Shown: positions 1-6,181 of the stretch, in pieces
How positions within the stretch are numbered: position 1 is the first letter of the stretch
Layout: the number at the start of each line of letters is the position of its first letter
Assembly (NCBI GenBank): GCA_019752775.1
Contig: JAIELU010000087.1
Span: 1-6,316 of the forward strand
Length of the DNA: 6,316 nt
Direction: 5' to 3'
DNA from: Campylobacterales bacterium
GTDB lineage: Bacteria > Campylobacterota > Campylobacteria > Campylobacterales > Arcobacteraceae
Made by a program: the position numbers and the translations under genes
The notes under the pieces: model-generated
What the model was told of the DNA's origin: nothing
The model's database searches: none
Seen by the model: only the letters and a program-made list of their open reading frames with translations

Positions 1-2
1 AA

Positions 3-1472
3 ATAGATAAACCAAGTAGTAAATGGCTTTTGGATTTATTAAAAGATAAAAAACTACAAGTTAGTATAAATGAGAAAAAAGAGTATAAAGTAGCTGATAT
101 TGATACAATAATTCCAGATGAAAATATAATTATTACAATTAGAGGTTTTCAAGGAGATGAAAAGAATTTTCTTATTAATTCATTTAAAATTTCTGATATG
201 AATATGGAAAATAGAGCTTTACTTTTAATAAATGAAATAGCAATTAATTATGAAAAAAATGAAAATAAAGAGAGTTCAAAAACCTTAATAAAAAGTATTG
301 AATTTCAAGAAAAAGAGAGTATTTTTAATATCAAGAATTTACTAATTAACTCAAGTTATGAAAAAAATGATATAAATATAAATACAAAAAGTGACTTAAG
401 TTTTGAAGAATTAACAACAAAAAACTTTAATTTTGAATCTGTAAATCTTAAAAATACATCTTTATCATTTAATATTAATAATTTACCAATAAAAAAACTT
501 GATGAGATTGGTTTATATTTAAAAGATAAAAGATATGAAGAGTATCTTAAATCTTTGGCTCAAAGTGGTCTAGAAATACAATCAAGCGGGAATGCTTCAA
601 ATTATTTAGTTAATCAACAAAGAATTTTGGATACTTTGAAATTTAATTTAAGTTTTAAATTAAATAAAAATATGGTGGAAAATGAACCAAAAGATGTTAC
701 TGATATATTTGAAGATGTAAAATTAACAGTTGATTTAGATGCTATAACTGCACAAAATTTAAAAGGCTTTTTAGATTTAAAACAAAACTCAAATATAAGT
801 TTTATAGATATTGATAATAATCTAAAAAGATTTGAAGTGCTTTTAAAAGAAGATGGTTTATATGTAAATAATCAAAAAGTTTTAGAAAAAAATGAGTTAG
901 CAATTCCCTCTGAAGATAATACTTTTCAAGAAGATGTAAATAATGAAAGTATTGAGAATAATCAAAATACAAGTGATGATTTAACAATAAAAAAAGTATC
1001 ACAAAAAAGTTTAACTTATAATTACAAACTTTTAGATGACAATCTTTTAGAACTTAATATAAAATATTCTCCTTCTTTAAAAGTTGTTTCAAGTGGAGGA
1101 ATTTCAGTTTCTTTTCCTCAATTTACTGATTCTTCAAGAATTATTAAAAATACAACTACAAGTTTTGAAGTAATTAATTTTTATGAAGCAGGAAGTCAAA
1201 TTTGGAATAGTGATTTACAACAAAATGTCGCTTCTACATATTTACTAGCAGAGGGTTGGGATAGTCACTGGACTGATAAAAAAGATAAAGAAATAACTAT
1301 TATTATAGATGTAAAAGATTTAGAAACTTTAGAGTTATATTTAAGAGCAGGTGCTTTAAATGAAGTTGATACATCAGAAAAATTATCTGAAATTGTTCCT
1401 CAAACAGGAGAAATCGATCAACAAAGTTATCCAGTAGAAATCTTAGAAGTACCAATATTTAGAGTTAGATAA
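3..1472 (+). CDS. DUF945/YdgA-like protein, 5' end outside the window
   Basis: The reading frame is open from the first complete codon at position 3 to the TAA at 1470-1472 (489 residues visible). There is no in-frame stop upstream of the TTG at position 30, so that TTG is unlikely to be the true start and the N terminus is missing. The central part, roughly nt 390-900, has alternating beta-type segments with the pattern 'V-DLDAITAQNLKGFLDL ... GLYVNNQKV', which resembles the DUF945 (YdgA) family of envelope-associated proteins of unknown function. An acidic, Asn-rich linker follows at about nt 905-985. The C-terminal module, nt 1095-1466, starts GGISVSFPQF and contains YEAGSQIWNS, STYLLAEGWDSHW and ELYLRAGAL. 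It looks like a separate beta-sandwich and I do not recognise it. There are no cysteines. A signal peptide or membrane anchor would be expected in the missing part. The family call rests on remembered pattern only. Confidence 0.55.
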   Translation: MDKPSSKWLLDLLKDKKLQVSINEKKEYKVADIDTIIPDENIIITIRGFQGDEKNFLINSFKISDMNMENRALLLINEIAINYEKNENKESSKTLIKSIEFQEKESIFNIKNLLINSSYEKNDININTKSDLSFEELTTKNFNFESVNLKNTSLSFNINNLPIKKLDEIGLYLKDKRYEEYLKSLAQSGLEIQSSGNASNYLVNQQRILDTLKFNLSFKLNKNMVENEPKDVTDIFEDVKLTVDLDAITAQNLKGFLDLKQNSNISFIDIDNNLKRFEVLLKEDGLYVNNQKVLEKNELAIPSEDNTFQEDVNNESIENNQNTSDDLTIKKVSQKSLTYNYKLLDDNLLELNIKYSPSLKVVSSGGISVSFPQFTDSSRIIKNTTTSFEVINFYEAGSQIWNSDLQQNVASTYLLAEGWDSHWTDKKDKEITIIIDVKDLETLELYLRAGALNEVDTSEKLSEIVPQTGEIDQQSYPVEILEVPIFRVR

Positions 1473-2176
1473 TGAAAGAAAAGATATATCTTATTCCAGG
1501 GCTTATGACTGATAATAGGCTTTGGAGTAGAATAATTCCTCTTTTAGAAAATGATTATGAATTGGTACATACACCAATTCCTCATAGTGAAGATTTTGAT
1601 GAAATTATTGATATATTATTTAATGAATTTAAAGAAGAAAAAGTAAATCTTTTAGGGTTTTCCCTAGGAGGATATATCGCATCATATTTTGCAATAACAT
1701 ATCCAAATAGAGTAAATAGACTTTTTACAGTTGCAGCTACTCCTGGAAATTCAACTGAAGCAGAGATTGAAAGAAGAAAACAAAAGTTTACAGTAATCGA
1801 ACAAGAAGGTTTTTTAGGACTAAGTTGTGAAAAAGCAAAATCTTTAGTAGAAAAGCAAAATCAAAATGATGATGAGTTAATTAAAATTATTCAAGATATG
1901 TTTATGGAACTTGGAAAAGAGACTTTTATCTCTCAACTTACAAGTACTTTTTATCGAAAAGATTTATTTGAAGATTTAATAAACTTAAGTATTCCAATTT
2001 GGTTTTTTTATAGTAAAAATGACAGACTATTAAATAAAGAAGCTATTAAAAAATTACTTCTTAATAATCATAATATGAATATAATTTCTAGAGAAGGAAC
2101 AAGTCATAATATTCCTTTGGAAGAACCAATGCTTTTAAGTACATATATAAAAGATTGGATGAAAGAGAGTTTTTAA
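1472..2176 (+). CDS. alpha/beta-fold hydrolase
   Basis: This is a 234-residue soluble serine hydrolase of the alpha/beta fold. The opening strand and oxyanion-hole region are KIYLIPGLMTDNRLW (residues 4-18). The nucleophile elbow is GFSLGG, giving Ser64. The probable acid is Asp184 in SKNDRLLN, and the base is His212 in GTSHNIPLEEP, so the full catalytic triad is present in the usual order. The length is typical of small esterase/carboxylesterase-like members, and the lid between residues 92 and 160 is short and charged. No signal peptide is seen, so it is probably cytoplasmic. The ATG shares its A with the TAA of the upstream gene (TAATG). No good Shine-Dalgarno sequence precedes it, which suggests translational coupling to the DUF945-like gene. 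The substrate cannot be predicted; an esterase or thioesterase is the most likely activity. Confidence 0.88.
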   Translation: MKEKIYLIPGLMTDNRLWSRIIPLLENDYELVHTPIPHSEDFDEIIDILFNEFKEEKVNLLGFSLGGYIASYFAITYPNRVNRLFTVAATPGNSTEAEIERRKQKFTVIEQEGFLGLSCEKAKSLVEKQNQNDDELIKIIQDMFMELGKETFISQLTSTFYRKDLFEDLINLSIPIWFFYSKNDRLLNKEAIKKLLLNNHNMNIISREGTSHNIPLEEPMLLSTYIKDWMKESF

Positions 2177-2187
2177 AAACTCTCTTT
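2162..2187. terminator. perfect 26-bp palindrome, probable bidirectional terminator
   Basis: AAAGAGAGTTTTT at 2162-2174 is followed directly by its exact reverse complement at 2175-2187. It lies between two converging genes, whose stops are at 2174-2176 (+) and 2196 (-), so it can form a GAGAG/CTCTC hairpin in either transcript. The T-run after the stem is short (TTTT on +, TTT on -), so termination efficiency is uncertain. The hydrolase stop codon lies at the centre of the palindrome. Confidence 0.68.
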
Positions 2188-2195
2188 TAAATAAA

Positions 2196-4010
2196 CTACT
2201 TTTCAAAAACCTGTTCAAGTTTTTCAAGTTCTACAACAGGAGGATTTGGAAGCTCTGGAAATGCTTTTTGAACCATAGAAGTAATTGATTGAGGATAAAT
2301 CCTAAAGTTTAGTTTTACAAGGGCTTTTAATGGATATTTTAAATCTTTAGCCAAATCATAACTTTCAACTCTTCTTGTTTTTGCAGGAATTCTGGTATCA
2401 CTTAAAAGCTTCTCATATTTCCAAAACAGTAATCCCACAGAATTTCCATCTTTGTCGCCAAATACTTTCATAAATGGTCTTGCATCTATTTTTAAATCGC
2501 CATTTTCAGCTAGTTTACCACTTGAAAATACTATTTTGTTATTGGCATCGGTTATTGTAATATCAAGCCATAATTCTCTAAAATCTGCGACTCCTGTTGG
2601 TAAATGATGTCCAGCACCCACATTTTCAACACCCACATGAATTTGATTGTTTTTTATATCAACATCAAGTTTTGCTGATGTTCTTAAAAGTTGTAATACC
2701 TGTTCTTCATGGTTTTTATCTTTTAAACCAGCTAAAAAATGATTTGAACCGGCAAAATAGTGAACTTTTACATCTTTTTTAACAACTCCACCATCAGTTG
2801 AAACTCCACTTAATGGCTCAAACTTATCATCTTTTAAATATGTCATATGGCAATCTATACAAGATTTATTTTTTGTTTTATCTTCTTTGTTGTTATATGG
2901 TGAAGCTTCCCACTCTTTGAACGTAGATACTAGTTGTTTATTTGTGGTAGGTGAGGTTTCATCATGGCAAGATGCACAATATTTGCTTTCTTTGTACAAA
3001 GGTTTCATGTAACTATCTTTATGTACATTTGGTTTTGCATTTATAAATTTATGCCCCAGATATTTTCCCACAGTTGATTCATCATCTTCAAAAGGATATT
3101 TTTTTCTATTTGTAATATCTAAAGTATAAGAAGCATTTCCTTGGCTTGTGGTATCTGTAATTGTATGACAAGTAAGGCATGAAACTCCTTCTTCAAGTCT
3201 TGTATTTCCATGCTTTTCGAAAGTTTTTACTAATGTTTGGGCATTTGGCTCAAACAAAGTATTTGCTAAAAAATTATCATCCATTGCATGGCTTGTTCTT
3301 GTAAGTCCGGTTGTTAAAGCACTTGGATTATGACATCCCATACACCACTTTTTAAACTCACTTCCTTCAACTTCACCTGCAATTGATTCCATTACCATAT
3401 AATATGGATTAGATTCTACTAGATTTTTATGGTTTGAATTTGCCCATTGATTAAAAATATCACTATGGCATGATTTGCATTTTGTTGAATTTGTCCAATC
3501 TTCATTGTGATAAATTACATCTTTTTGCGTTTTTAAGTTTAGAAGATTGTTTTCAATTTTAGTTTCACTATATAAAGGCATATTTATAAATGTAAGACCA
3601 AAAATTAACGCAACTAAAGACATATGTAGTTTTACTCTTTTTCTATGTGAAAAAAGGAAAATTAAAAGTACAAAAGAACCATATAAATGTATATTGAAGC
3701 TTATAATTCCAAAAATATCTCCACCTGTATTTCCTATAAAAAAAAGATAAATTCCACTTAACACAATCATCAATAAAACAAATCCTAAAATCCAACCACT
3801 AATGCTATTTACTTTTTTTATTACGATATATTTATAAGCGTGTCTATTCACAAAAGGAATAATATAAAAAATACAAAGAAAAATTGAAGTGAAAATATGA
3901 ACAACAGATACAATTCTTAAGTTTTCCCATGAAATATTTAATATATCCATTTGTAAAATTCCACTTAAAAATATTAGAAGAATTAGAACTTTTATATTTA
4001 ATATTTTCAT
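2196..4010 (-). CDS. membrane-anchored pentahaem cytochrome c with b-type-like membrane domain
   Basis: This 604-residue protein has two parts. Residues 1-146 hold five predicted membrane helices (about 6-22, 31-53, 69-92, 101-121, 127-146). His38 and His108 lie near one membrane face, and His57 and His122 near the other. The basic loops (K60-K66, and HRKRVK at 122-127) fit the cytoplasmic side, placing the large C-terminal part in the periplasm. Five CxxCH c-haem motifs follow at C178, C223, C278, C345 and C384. Further His residues (194, 241, 267, 320, 330, 417, 424) are candidates for distal ligands. The layout resembles cytochrome c554/NrfA/HAO-type multihaem proteins, but no CxxCK haem is seen. 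Residues 415-600, with SNHFLAG, GAGHHLPTG and DFRELWLDI, look like the beta-rich domain often found after such haem domains. The ATG overlaps the upstream stop as ATGA, with AAGG seven bases before it. The probable role is electron exchange between quinones and periplasmic partners; the terminal substrate is unknown. Confidence 0.85.
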   Translation of the reverse strand: MKILNIKVLILLIFLSGILQMDILNISWENLRIVSVVHIFTSIFLCIFYIIPFVNRHAYKYIVIKKVNSISGWILGFVLLMIVLSGIYLFFIGNTGGDIFGIISFNIHLYGSFVLLIFLFSHRKRVKLHMSLVALIFGLTFINMPLYSETKIENNLLNLKTQKDVIYHNEDWTNSTKCKSCHSDIFNQWANSNHKNLVESNPYYMVMESIAGEVEGSEFKKWCMGCHNPSALTTGLTRTSHAMDDNFLANTLFEPNAQTLVKTFEKHGNTRLEEGVSCLTCHTITDTTSQGNASYTLDITNRKKYPFEDDESTVGKYLGHKFINAKPNVHKDSYMKPLYKESKYCASCHDETSPTTNKQLVSTFKEWEASPYNNKEDKTKNKSCIDCHMTYLKDDKFEPLSGVSTDGGVVKKDVKVHYFAGSNHFLAGLKDKNHEEQVLQLLRTSAKLDVDIKNNQIHVGVENVGAGHHLPTGVADFRELWLDITITDANNKIVFSSGKLAENGDLKIDARPFMKVFGDKDGNSVGLLFWKYEKLLSDTRIPAKTRRVESYDLAKDLKYPLKALVKLNFRIYPQSITSMVQKAFPELPNPPVVELEKLEQVFEK

Positions 4011-5230
4011 TTAATAACCTTTGTATCTTTTGAATAGTCGACTATATTTCCTTCTAAAGTTTTTAAAAACTCTACAATTTCATCTATTTGTTGATCTGAT
4101 AGATTTAATCCAACTTGATGTCTTCCCATTATTTCAACTGCTTCTCTTATTTTATCTACTGCGCCATTATGAAAATAAGGTGAAGTTTTTGTTACATTTC
4201 GCAAAATTGGAACTCTAAAAAATTGAGTGTTTGAGCGACCTAAATATCCACCTTTATTTTCAAAAGGAAAAGTTTCATCAATTATTTTAAAATCAGGTGG
4301 TGAACCCAAATTTGGTCGTAAATCATGAATTCCAGCAAAATGACGAAGAGGAAATCTTTGAACACTTTGACCTCCCACACTCATTCCTGTATGACAACCA
4401 CTACATCCAAAATTCATAAAATTTACTAATCCTCTTTTTGCATCTTTTGAAATAGCTTCATTATTTCCTTCTAAAAATTCATCAAAGCTACTTCTTGTAA
4501 GTAAAGTTTTTACATAAACTGCTATTGCTTTTTGAATATTTATAAAAGTTAGGTTTTCTTGATTTTCATTTTTAAAAACTTTTTTAAAATCATTTATATA
4601 TTTTTCATCATTTTTTAGTTTTTTTACAAGTTCATCAGCTTTTATATTCATTTTATGAGGAGCTTGTATTGAGTTGCTTATTTGTTGTTCTAAAGTTTTT
4701 ATTTCACCATTCCATGTAAGATATTTAGCAAGGGAAGAGTTTAAAATAGTCATTGTGTTTAAATGATGTGGATTTGTAGCGCCTTTATAACCAATGGCTG
4801 TTGATAATCTATCTGTTCCACTTTCATCACTTAAATGGCAAACTACACAATTATTTGCATCTTTTATATCATTTGGTTGTTTTTTTGAAGTAATTGCGTT
4901 TAAAATAATTTTTTTATCATTAGCATTTTTACTAATCATATGACAAGTTGAACAGCTAATTGTGTTATCCAAAGATAATTTTGCATCAAAAAAAAGTTCT
5001 TTTCCTAAGGCTATTTTTTCTAAATTCATAGGATTATTTTCATCATCGCTTATTTTTAAAAGATCTTCATAGGTATTTGGAATCGCTTTTAATCCTTTTG
5101 CTTTTGCAGTGGCTCGAAGTTGTGCATCTGAATATGTTTTGAAATTTCTTTCTTTTGTAAGACTTGGTAAAAATAATAAAAATGTGATAAAAAGAAAAGC
5201 TACTATTATAACTTGTATGAAAGATTTCAT
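4007..5230 (-). CDS. three-haem cytochrome c peroxidase/MauG-family protein
   Basis: This is a 407-residue protein of the bacterial dihaem cytochrome c peroxidase family. Residues 4-22 are a hydrophobic export signal or membrane anchor without a clear cleavage site. The family landmarks are in order: LGKELFFDAKLS (75-86), CSTCH (C93), GTDRLSTAIG (138-147), the inter-haem Trp173, the electron-transferring haem CSGCH (C276), FRVPILRNV (338-346), PYFHNGAV (351-358) and the likely haem-ligand Met368 in EIMGRHQVG. There is an additional CVVCH at C128, giving three c-haem sites instead of two. Compared with P. aeruginosa CcpA from memory, the distal-side His71 is Tyr148 and the catalytic Glu114 is Lys193. 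A peroxidase role is therefore uncertain and MauG-like chemistry is possible. The ATG at 5230 has TAGGA upstream. The gene overlaps the pentahaem gene by four bases, so the two products probably work together in the periplasm. Confidence 0.9.
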   Translation of the reverse strand: MKSFIQVIIVAFLFITFLLFLPSLTKERNFKTYSDAQLRATAKAKGLKAIPNTYEDLLKISDDENNPMNLEKIALGKELFFDAKLSLDNTISCSTCHMISKNANDKKIILNAITSKKQPNDIKDANNCVVCHLSDESGTDRLSTAIGYKGATNPHHLNTMTILNSSLAKYLTWNGEIKTLEQQISNSIQAPHKMNIKADELVKKLKNDEKYINDFKKVFKNENQENLTFINIQKAIAVYVKTLLTRSSFDEFLEGNNEAISKDAKRGLVNFMNFGCSGCHTGMSVGGQSVQRFPLRHFAGIHDLRPNLGSPPDFKIIDETFPFENKGGYLGRSNTQFFRVPILRNVTKTSPYFHNGAVDKIREAVEIMGRHQVGLNLSDQQIDEIVEFLKTLEGNIVDYSKDTKVIK

Positions 5231-5235
5231 TTTTT

Positions 5236-5240
5236 TCCTA
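5236..5240 (-). promoter_or_regulatory. ribosome binding site of the peroxidase-like gene
   Basis: On the minus strand TAGGA stands immediately before a run of A residues and the ATG at 5230-5228. It is a good Shine-Dalgarno match and supports this start over later Met codons. Confidence 0.7.
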
Positions 5241-5265
5241 TATTTTGTTTTATGTAATACTTTAC

Positions 5266-5271
5266 ATCATA
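5266..5271 (-). promoter_or_regulatory. candidate -10 element (TATGAT) for the cytochrome pair
   Basis: TATGAT is read on the minus strand in the 81-bp gap between the DUF420-like gene and the peroxidase-like gene. It predicts transcription starting near 5259, about 28 bases before the ATG. No convincing -35 box is present, which is common for sigma-70 promoters in Campylobacterota and also for activator-dependent promoters. In such AT-rich DNA a chance match is possible. Confidence 0.4.
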
Positions 5272-5293
5272 ACAAAATTAGAAATAATAAAAA

Positions 5294-5307
5294 TTGTAAA
5301 AAATCAA
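5294..5307 (-). promoter_or_regulatory. candidate CRP/FNR-family binding site
   Basis: The minus strand reads TTGATTTTTTACAA, which matches 8 of 10 defined positions of the FNR-type consensus TTGAT-N4-ATCAA. Its centre (5300.5) is exactly 41.5 bases upstream of the start predicted from the TATGAT element, the standard position for class II activation by FNR/CRP proteins. The right half-site is weak and the region is AT-rich, so the positional agreement is the main support. Confidence 0.4.
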
Positions 5308-5311
5308 GTTT

Positions 5312-5776
5312 TTAAAAAATAAATAAAAAAAAGTAGATACAAACTCCCATAATAGAGCTAATACTCAAAGCTGTAAAAATAGCTTTTCCTATTTTCTTGT
5401 GTGAAGTTATATTTAGAGTATTCATTTTGTATTGTTTATAAGATGAAATAAATAAAAATAACCATCCCCCAACTGCTGCTATTGCTATTAAAATATGAAT
5501 TATTAAAAAAAATAACATAAAATCATAGGAGATATTACTATATTTTGAATATTCTATAAATCCGCCTGAAATTCTAATACCAATTTCAAATATCACAACT
5601 ATAAATAAAGTAACACCTAAAATCGCAGCTTGTGAAATAAAGTGTTTCTTGTAGTGCTTTTTTATTGCAAAAACTATGCTAATAGCCAGTAAAAAAGGCA
5701 ATATAGCAAAATAAACAGTTGCTAAATCCAAATAAAAAGGAGCAGCTGTTCCTAAAAAACCCTTGGAAAAAAGCAT
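5312..5776 (-). CDS. DUF420-like four-helix membrane protein
   Basis: This is a 154-residue integral membrane protein with four predicted helices at about residues 15-38, 47-67, 87-111 and 131-153. His41 and His45 follow helix 1, His94 lies inside helix 3 (FFLIIHILIAIAAVGGW), and His126 opens the final segment HKKIGKAIF, which ends GVCIYFFLF. This His pattern and the last-helix signature resemble the DUF420 (YozB/CtaM-like) family, whose characterised Gram-positive members are linked to haem-copper oxidase maturation as I recall. That link is family knowledge and is not shown here. The start codon follows the TAA of the DUF3817 gene with no gap (TAAATG) and no clear Shine-Dalgarno sequence is seen, so translation is probably coupled to it. 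The histidines could bind haem or metal; this is inference. Confidence 0.7.
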   Translation of the reverse strand: MLFSKGFLGTAAPFYLDLATVYFAILPFLLAISIVFAIKKHYKKHFISQAAILGVTLFIVVIFEIGIRISGGFIEYSKYSNISYDFMLFFLIIHILIAIAAVGGWLFLFISSYKQYKMNTLNITSHKKIGKAIFTALSISSIMGVCIYFFLFIF

Positions 5777-6079
5777 TTATTTTAGTTTTTTAGCAGGAGA
5801 TTTCATAATAATTTTTTCAATTAAAATAAAACCAAAAGGGATTAGAGAATAAACGAATAATTGAAAGCCTAAAAATTTCCATTTATATCTATTCATAGCT
5901 ATAGCTAAAGCTACAAAAAACAGTATAAATAAAACCCCATGACTCATTCCTACAATTTTTACAGCCATTGGATAATTAAACATATATTTTAATGGCATTG
6001 CTATAAAAACTAATATTAAATAAGATAATCCTTCTATAATTGAAATAATTCTAAATCTTGAAAATGTATCATTTCTCAT
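5777..6079 (-). CDS. DUF3817 family small membrane protein
   Basis: This is a 100-residue membrane protein with three predicted helices (about 11-29, 42-62, 68-88). It carries the DUF3817 landmarks in order: FRIISIIEGLSYLIL (Glu16-Gly17), the MPLKY turn (28-32), VGMSHGVLFIL (His47-Gly48) and SLIPFG near the last helix. The length is typical of the family, whose function is unknown; members are often found beside membrane or respiratory genes. The tail is basic (SPAKKLK), which suggests a cytoplasmic C terminus. The ATG is preceded by AAAGGA five bases upstream. It abuts the DUF420-like gene, so the two probably form one operon and may act together in the membrane. Confidence 0.82.
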   Translation of the reverse strand: MRNDTFSRFRIISIIEGLSYLILVFIAMPLKYMFNYPMAVKIVGMSHGVLFILFFVALAIAMNRYKWKFLGFQLFVYSLIPFGFILIEKIIMKSPAKKLK

Positions 6080-6084
6080 AAAAA

Positions 6085-6090
6085 TCCTTT
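6085..6090 (-). promoter_or_regulatory. ribosome binding site of the DUF3817 gene
   Basis: The minus strand reads AAAGGA, then five T residues, then the ATG at 6079-6077. Sequence and spacing are good and fix the start of this gene. Confidence 0.7.
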
Positions 6091-6102
6091 AAATAAAAAC
6101 TG

Positions 6103-6108
6103 AGTATA
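6103..6108 (-). promoter_or_regulatory. candidate -10 element (TATACT) for the DUF3817-DUF420 operon
   Basis: TATACT is read on the minus strand within TTTTATATACTC, with a predicted start near 6096, just upstream of the AAAGGA ribosome binding site. No clear -35 box is seen. The evidence is only motif and spacing. Confidence 0.35.
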
Positions 6109-6152
6109 TAAAAGTTTGGTTTATGAAAGGTTAATAAAAACACATTATCTAA

Positions 6153-6171
6153 AACACTAAGTACTTGTGTT
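6153..6171. repeat. imperfect inverted repeat in the divergent intergenic region, possible operator
   Basis: The sequence AACACTAAGTACTTGTGTT consists of the palindrome AAGTACTT (6159-6166) flanked by AACAC and GTGTT arms. One extra T at 6158 is the only break in an otherwise perfect 18-bp palindrome. It lies in the 102-bp gap between the divergent genes and its right end touches the TACAAT -10 candidate, so a bound repressor would block that promoter. Confidence 0.4.
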
Positions 6172-6176
6172 ACAAT
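6168..6176 (+). promoter_or_regulatory. candidate extended -10 element (TGTTACAAT) of the radical SAM gene
   Basis: TACAAT at 6171-6176 is preceded by TG one base upstream, the extended -10 form. It predicts transcription starting at about 6181-6183, on or next to the ATG at 6182. The transcript would then have essentially no 5' leader, which agrees with the lack of any Shine-Dalgarno sequence before the ATG. Confidence 0.5.
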
Positions 6177-6181
6177 CGCGA

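Noticed and set aside
30..32. TTG as the start codon of the first gene
   Set aside because: The frame remains open upstream to position 3 with protein-like codons, there is no ribosome binding site before it, and the gene product looks internal at this point. The gene is cut by the window edge.
802..1002. Minus-strand open frame of 66 codons
   Set aside because: It lies entirely within the DUF945-like gene on the opposite strand and its Leu/His/Tyr-rich translation reflects AT-rich antisense sequence.
2597..2782. Plus-strand open frame of 61 codons
   Set aside because: It is antisense to the pentahaem cytochrome gene, has no recognisable motif and no ribosome binding site of note.
3547..3750. 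Plus-strand open frame of 67 codons
   Set aside because: It is antisense to the membrane helices of the pentahaem protein; the real gene has haem motifs and a coupled start.
2196..4010. Naming the pentahaem protein NrfA nitrite reductase or hydroxylamine oxidoreductase
   Set aside because: There is no CxxCK active-site haem, only five CxxCH motifs, and the protein has a large membrane domain and a C-terminal beta-rich domain not found in those enzymes.
4021..4218. Plus-strand open frame of 65 codons
   Set aside because: It is antisense to the conserved C-terminal part of the peroxidase-like gene.
5109..5315. Plus-strand open frame of 68 codons reaching across the intergenic gap
   Set aside because: It is largely antisense to the signal/anchor region of the peroxidase-like gene and shows no family features; the gap is better explained by promoter elements.
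5312..5340. Terminator after the DUF420-like gene
   Set aside because: Only A/T-rich runs occur here with no stable GC-containing stem, so I could not support a hairpin.
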